Shown here: one piece after another, positions 7,154-10,218 of the stretch
Position numbering within the stretch: position 1 is the first letter of the stretch
How the letters are laid out: each line of letters opens with the position of its first letter
Origin: Finegoldia magna
Lineage (GTDB): Bacteria > Bacillota > Clostridia > Tissierellales > Peptoniphilaceae
Assembly (NCBI RefSeq): GCF_018371055.1
Contig: NZ_JAGYZD010000042.1
Span: 1 to 10,218, forward strand
DNA length: 10,218 nucleotides
Direction of reading: 5' to 3'
Position numbers and translations under genes: made by a program
Notes under the pieces: generated by a model
Seen by the model: the letters and a program-made list of their open reading frames with translations, nothing else
Told to the model about the DNA's origin: nothing
The model's database searches: none

Positions 7154-7945
7154 CTATTTTCTCTTTATTATTAATGAAATTATCAACCAAACGACTGATA
7201 ACAATACAATTACAGATCCCGGTCTAAGGTTTAATGCATACGATATGAAAAGACCCAAATACACGAAAATAACCGAAAATATTATTGAAACGATTAGTGT
7301 GTTCTTGTAAGTTTTGGTGTATTGCATAGCGCTAATACTCGGTAATACAAGTAGTGATGACACTATAAGTGAGCCTATTGTTTTCGCTGAAATTGATATA
7401 GCTATTGCCGACAAAAATGTCACGCAAAAATTTATAAATTTTATATTAATCCCCAATATGCTAGCAGCTTTCTGATCGAAAATACTCAAGTACAAGCTTT
7501 TGTACAATAGGCTATAAGAAATCAAAACGAAAGCTGACACAGCTATTACCAAATAAAATTCTTCATCACTTATGGTTACAATTGATCCAAACAAATAAGA
7601 TGAGATGCTGTTGGTGTTTTTCACCATGGATGAAAATATTCCTGCAAGACCAATGGATGCTGCAAGTATTATAACCGTTGATATTTCCTGATATGATTTC
7701 AATCTATTTCTGATAACTTCAATAGACAGCCCCGCAAAAACACACGCGATGATTGCCGCCAACAGTGGATTGAATCCCAATGCAAGTCCAATAGTTAGTC
7801 CTGCAAGTGATGAATGAGAAAGTGTATCTCCAATCATCGATAGCCTTTTTAATAGAACGACCTGTCCCATACAAGGAAGTATTATTGCAATCAACCCTCC
7901 AACGATGAATGCTCGTTGCATAAATTCGTATTCAAATATATCCAT
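7154..7945 (-). CDS. znuB: Zinc ABC transporter permease (ABC-3 family)
   Basis: This 263-residue polytopic membrane protein has about eight hydrophobic segments and the hallmarks of ABC-3 metal permeases: LLKRLSMIGDTLSHSSLAGL near residue 32, the region that couples to the ATPase, and KTIGSLIVSSLLVLPSISA near 187. It forms the membrane channel that moves zinc or a related metal into the cell. Start ATG 7945 has GAGGAG 3-4 bases upstream and lies 7 bases after the znuC stop. Its TAG stop is part of the AGGAG that serves the next gene. Length is typical. Zinc rather than manganese is inferred from the binding protein and the histidine triad neighbour. Confidence 0.93.
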   Translation of the reverse strand: MDIFEYEFMQRAFIVGGLIAIILPCMGQVVLLKRLSMIGDTLSHSSLAGLTIGLALGFNPLLAAIIACVFAGLSIEVIRNRLKSYQEISTVIILAASIGLAGIFSSMVKNTNSISSYLFGSIVTISDEEFYLVIAVSAFVLISYSLLYKSLYLSIFDQKAASILGINIKFINFCVTFLSAIAISISAKTIGSLIVSSLLVLPSISAMQYTKTYKNTLIVSIIFSVIFVYLGLFISYALNLRPGSVIVLLSVVWLIISLIIKRK

Positions 7946-7952
7946 ATTCTCC

Positions 7953-8615
7953 TCACAGACTAATCTCGTTATTATTAATTATCATTGACTTTTTATCTTT
8001 GATTTTAATAGCATAATCAATGTATTTTTTCGCCAAATCAAGCTGATGAGTTATCACGACAACAGTTTTGTTTTGATTTTTGAGAGTTGACAAATTCTGG
8101 AAAAATTCATCTGCAAACTTCTTATCTATACCACTTGTAGGCTCGTCCAAGAAAATAATCTTCGCATCTTTTATAAGTGCCAGAACAATTCCAAGCCTTT
8201 GAAGTTGTCCACCAGACAATTCATCCAATGCTTTTTTCCTGTGTTCAAAAAGTCCCACTTGTTTTAAATATATACTTGCATCAGTCTTTTTCTTCAAAAA
8301 AGACAAATGAATCTTCACAGCTTCCTCAATCGTAGTCGGAAAATTCCTATACGATAAAACAGAATTTTGGGAAATATACGCCAAATCTCTAAAATGATTA
8401 TCCTCTTTTATATCAGTACCAAAAAGTATTATCTCTCCATCGTAGTTGTTTAGATTGTGCAAAATAAGATTCATCAAAGTAGACTTACCAGCGCCATTCT
8501 CACCAACTATTGCGACAAAATCTCCTTCTTTTACAGAAAAATTCACATTATCTAAAATCAGATTTTTGTCGTAAGCAAAAGATAAATCACTGACAGAAAT
8601 TACATCACTACTCAT
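7953..8615 (-). CDS. znuC: Zinc ABC transporter ATP-binding protein
   Basis: This is a 220-residue ABC ATPase that powers metal import with the permease encoded next to it. Visible motifs are Walker A GENGAGKST (residues 38-46), Q-loop Gln83 in YISQNS, signature LSGGQ (133-137), Walker B KIIFLDEPTSGID with Asp157 and Glu158, and the switch histidine 190 in VVITHQ. All key residues are present. I choose ATG 8615, with GGAAG 7 bases upstream, over an in-frame TTG at 8630. The start overlaps the last 8 bases of znuA, which suggests translational coupling. Its TGA stop sits in TGAGGAG, the ribosome binding site of znuB. Confidence 0.93.
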   Translation of the reverse strand: MSSDVISVSDLSFAYDKNLILDNVNFSVKEGDFVAIVGENGAGKSTLMNLILHNLNNYDGEIILFGTDIKEDNHFRDLAYISQNSVLSYRNFPTTIEEAVKIHLSFLKKKTDASIYLKQVGLFEHRKKALDELSGGQLQRLGIVLALIKDAKIIFLDEPTSGIDKKFADEFFQNLSTLKNQNKTVVVITHQLDLAKKYIDYAIKIKDKKSMIINNNEISL

Positions 8616-9552
8616 TAAAAGCTTCCACAAGTGATTTTAGATTTTCTTCCATAAGCTTCAAAAATCCCTTGGCAACTTGATTTTCATCGAGATTTTCCAT
8701 AGTGTACAAAGTAGATGTTTTCGTGTTGGTATTTTTTGCCAAAGTCTCTGCAACTTTTGGTGTAGCCTTCCCTTCAAAAAATATTGTAGAAATATGCTTA
8801 TCCTTCACAAAATCAGCTATAGTTTTTAGTTGTTTTGCAGTAGGTTCATCCTCTGGAGAAATACCAGTCACAGCAACTTGTTTCAAACCATAATCATCTG
8901 CCAAATAATTAAATGCAGCATGAGAAACCACGAAATACTTCTCCTTGCTCTTTACCTTAGAAAGTTCTTGCTCGAATTTTTTATCCAACAAATCAAATTT
9001 TGCAGTAGAATCTTCTAAATTTTTCTTATAAAAATTTTCATTTTCTGGATCAATCGAGGATACTTTCTCATAAATAGTATTCAACATTTTTTCAGCATTC
9101 TTTACTGAAAGCCAAGTGTGTGGATTGATAGCTTTCATATCCGAACCTTCACTTGAAGAATCCAACAAAGTTAGCCCCTTAGATAAATCCAAAAACTTTC
9201 CATCATCATTCATAGATTTTTTCAAATCATCAACAAAAGACTCCATTCCAGCGCCATTGTAGACAACCAAATCTCCCTTTAAAATATCTTTCATATTATC
9301 TGAAGTAAGTTCAAAAGAGTGCGGTTCTTCGTTCGTCTTGATAATAGTCTTGACATCCATCTTGTCTTGGACAATCATCTTCGTCAAATCTGCAACAGGA
9401 AAAAACGTCGCATAAATTGTCTTCTTTCCGTTAGTTTTTGTCGTATCTTCTTGCTTTGTGTTTTGAGTTTTTGAATCTTGTTTGCTACACGCAGTCACAA
9501 AAACCAAAACTAGCGCCAAAAGCACCAATAATTTTCTAAAATTTTTTATCAT
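8608..9552 (-). CDS. znuA: Zinc-binding lipoprotein of ABC transporter (ZnuA/AdcA-like)
   Basis: This 314-residue protein is a cluster A-I solute-binding lipoprotein, delivering metal to the permease on the outer face of the membrane. The signal peptide ends in VTAC (Cys22). Likely metal ligands are His78 in EPHSFELT, His145 in NPHTWLS, His211 in VSHAAFNYL and Glu260 in FFEGKATPKVAE. A histidine at the third site, where manganese-type PsaA proteins have glutamate, favours zinc. The loop before NPH is short and Ser/Asp/Glu-rich; the His-rich loop found in many ZnuA and AdcA proteins is absent. Start ATG 9552 has AAGGAGG 5 bases upstream. An in-frame codon at 9600 would put the start inside the promoter and is rejected. 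It is the first gene of the operon and overlaps znuC by 8 bases. Confidence 0.93.
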   Translation of the reverse strand: MIKNFRKLLVLLALVLVFVTACSKQDSKTQNTKQEDTTKTNGKKTIYATFFPVADLTKMIVQDKMDVKTIIKTNEEPHSFELTSDNMKDILKGDLVVYNGAGMESFVDDLKKSMNDDGKFLDLSKGLTLLDSSSEGSDMKAINPHTWLSVKNAEKMLNTIYEKVSSIDPENENFYKKNLEDSTAKFDLLDKKFEQELSKVKSKEKYFVVSHAAFNYLADDYGLKQVAVTGISPEDEPTAKQLKTIADFVKDKHISTIFFEGKATPKVAETLAKNTNTKTSTLYTMENLDENQVAKGFLKLMEENLKSLVEAFNE

Positions 9553-9567
9553 TAATTCCTCCTTAAA

Positions 9568-9582
9568 TGCAAATGATTTGCA
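9568..9582. promoter_or_regulatory. Perfect 7-1-7 palindrome, probable Zur (Fur-family) operator
   Basis: TGCAAAT-G-ATTTGCA is a perfect inverted repeat with a single central base, the geometry of Fur-family boxes (Bacillus Zur uses a 7-1-7 site with a similar AAT-N-ATT core). It covers about +4 to +18 relative to the predicted start of transcription, between the promoter and the znuA ribosome binding site. The position and the zinc genes downstream support zinc-dependent repression; the regulator itself is not in the window. Confidence 0.7.
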
Positions 9583-9591
9583 ACAATCATT

Positions 9592-9620
9592 ATAATACAC
9601 TAATTAATAATGATTCGCAA
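9592..9620 (-). promoter_or_regulatory. Promoter of the zinc operon
   Basis: On the minus strand TTGCGA (9620-9615) and TATTAT (9597-9592) are spaced by exactly 17 bases; the -35 matches at four and the -10 at five of six positions. A TATAAT at 9594-9589 overlaps and could also serve. The predicted start is near 9585, giving a leader of about 33 bases. Confidence 0.65.
9605..9619. promoter_or_regulatory. Degenerate second operator copy over the -35 element
   Basis: TAATAAT-G-ATTCGCA keeps the right half of the palindrome at 9568-9582 with one change and has a weak left half. Seen as a direct repeat, AATGATTTGCAAC (9572-9584) and AATGATTCGCAAC (9609-9621) differ at one of 13 bases and start 37 bases apart. 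The copy overlaps the -35 hexamer, so binding would block the polymerase. Confidence 0.5.
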
Positions 9621-9623
9621 CTA

Positions 9624-9671
9624 TTTTTTCAAATTTTTTTTATTTTTTTTTAAATTTTCTTTAATTTTTTT
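9624..9671 (-). promoter_or_regulatory. Phased A/T-tracts upstream of the zinc promoter
   Basis: On the plus strand T-runs lie at 9624-9629, 9634-9641, 9643-9651, 9655-9658 and 9665-9671, with centres about 9.5-11.5 bases apart. Read on the minus strand these are A-tracts just upstream of the -35, as expected for an UP element or intrinsically curved DNA. No gene was seen in this stretch. Confidence 0.45.
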
Positions 9672-9693
9672 AGATTTCACACAAATTACACAC

Positions 9694-9728
9694 AAAAAAC
9701 GGCAAATCTCGTGTGAGACTTACCGTTT
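9694..9728 (-). terminator. Rho-independent terminator after the YvrJ gene
   Basis: On the minus strand a 14-base-pair stem (9728-9715 with 9710-9697, two G-T pairs) has a 4-base loop ACAC and ends in six T (9699-9694). It lies about 40 bases after the YvrJ stop and separates the small-protein cassette from the zinc operon. The plus-strand side has no T-run after the stem. Confidence 0.85.
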
Positions 9729-9767
9729 CGTTAGAAAAATTTTAGGAAATGATATATGAAATTAAGG

Positions 9768-9914
9768 TTATCTGTTTAAGTTAGTGAGGATGGCGTTAAG
9801 CTTTTCAATGGAGATTTTGATGTCTTCTAATCTGGATTCAACTCTGATTAGAAGAAATGCTGTCACTGAAATGGGAAAGCCGACGTTACCGACAAAACTT
9901 AAGAATTCGTCCAT
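9768..9914 (-). CDS. YvrJ family small protein
   Basis: This is a 48-residue protein. It begins MDEFLSFVGNVGFPISVTAF and continues with a hydrophobic stretch to about residue 23, then a charged amphipathic helix with RVESRLEDIKISIEKLN. This pattern is that of the YvrJ family. The single N-terminal membrane helix with a charged tail also resembles small holin-like proteins of the BhlA/UviB type; that likeness is my inference and does not prove a function. Start ATG 9914 has AAGGA about 6 bases upstream and lies 9 bases after the DUF2922 stop. A terminator follows. Confidence 0.85.
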   Translation of the reverse strand: MDEFLSFVGNVGFPISVTAFLLIRVESRLEDIKISIEKLNAILTNLNR

Positions 9915-9923
9915 TTGTTATCC

Positions 9924-10142
9924 TTATTGTATATTCATTGGTTTTTTATCTACAGTTATTACATCTGCTGAGACTTTTTTGTTGTAGATATCTTTTTTGC
10001 CAGTGAATGTTTTTGCTTCTAAGATTTTGTCCATTATTGTGCTGATTTCTTGTTCAGTTTTCGCACGGTCATAGTTAGTTAAATTGATGGTCATTGTTTC
10101 ATTTGAATCATTGCCTATTTTGATTTGTAAATATTCTTGCAT
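9924..10142 (-). CDS. DUF2922 family protein
   Basis: This is a 72-residue protein of unknown function. It matches the size and pattern I recall for DUF2922: a short beta-rich N-terminus with TMTINLTNYDRAKTEQEIS, then a helix IMDKILEAKTF and a C-terminal strand region ending VDKKPMNIQ. There is no signal peptide or membrane segment, so it should be cytoplasmic. Start ATG 10142 has AGGAGGT 7 bases upstream, and the stop codon of the preceding gene is inside that site. DUF2922 is commonly found between a DUF1659 gene and a YvrJ gene in Firmicutes, as here. Confidence 0.8.
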   Translation of the reverse strand: MQEYLQIKIGNDSNETMTINLTNYDRAKTEQEISTIMDKILEAKTFTGKKDIYNKKVSADVITVDKKPMNIQ

Positions 10143-10153
10143 TTAAATACCTC

Positions 10154-10218
10154 CTAAAGTTCTGTTTCTTCTACTACATACGCATGTTTTTCATCAGAAT
10201 CTACTAATGAATTGATTG
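10154..10218 (-). CDS. C-terminal end of a small protein, probably DUF1659
   Basis: The minus strand enters the window in an open frame whose last 20 residues include SLVDSDEKHAYVVEETEL and ends at TAG (10156-10154). The stop overlaps AGGAGG of the DUF2922 gene, so the two are translationally linked. The family is inferred from gene order and the short (S/L)...Y.V...(E/T)EL ending; too little is present to be sure. The start lies outside the window. Confidence 0.55.
   Translation of the reverse strand, partial: INSLVDSDEKHAYVVEETEL

Noticed and set aside
8608..9600. Longer ZnuA frame beginning at 9600
   Set aside because: That start lies in the promoter -10 region and adds residues before a perfect lipoprotein signal peptide; ATG 9552 has AAGGAGG.
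9784..9987. Plus-strand open frame of 67 codons
   Set aside because: It runs opposite to the YvrJ and DUF2922 genes, which have clear family patterns and ribosome binding sites.

Overview
The window is AT-rich, uses strong AGGAGG-type ribosome binding sites and carries several Gram-positive lipoproteins with classical lipoboxes, plus a cell-wall-binding (CWB2) surface protein and the small DUF2922/YvrJ family proteins. This points to a low-GC anaerobic Firmicute. The mix of a CWB2 surface protein and a streptococcal-type histidine triad lipoprotein fits the Peptoniphilaceae, with Finegoldia magna the best guess from memory; I could not run a search to confirm the species.

Layout. Left edge (1-384, minus): the N-terminal part of a CPA1-type K+/H+ or Na+/H+ antiporter. 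Plus strand (623-2341): two lipoproteins in tandem, a rhodanese-domain protein and a transglutaminase-like cysteine protease/transferase-fold protein, separated by a hairpin that may attenuate transcription and followed by a clear terminator. Plus strand (2435-4810): a large secreted surface protein with coiled coils, a probable CAP/SCP-like domain and three C-terminal CWB2 repeats. A bidirectional terminator (4814-4843) then separates it from the convergent genes.

Minus strand (9552 down to 4842): a compact four-gene zinc uptake operon, znuA (binding lipoprotein), znuC (ATPase), znuB (permease) and a 767-residue histidine triad lipoprotein with seven HxxHxH motifs. The genes overlap or are separated by only 7-8 bases. 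Upstream of znuA lie a good sigma-A-type promoter, a perfect 7-1-7 palindrome of the Fur/Zur type at the predicted transcription start, a degenerate second copy over the -35 element, and a set of T-tracts spaced about 10 bases apart. The natural reading is a zinc-repressed operon in which the surface histidine triad protein captures zinc and hands it to ZnuA, which itself has no histidine-rich loop.

Right edge (10218 down to 9768, minus): the end of a three-gene cassette of very small proteins, a probable DUF1659 fragment, DUF2922 and YvrJ, closed by a strong terminator. The function of this widespread Firmicute cassette is not known to me.

No RNA genes, insertion sequences, phage modules or CRISPR arrays were seen. 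The most interesting items are the single zinc operon that includes the histidine triad protein, its palindromic control region, the CAP-CWB2 surface protein and the unusual two-cysteine rhodanese loop.
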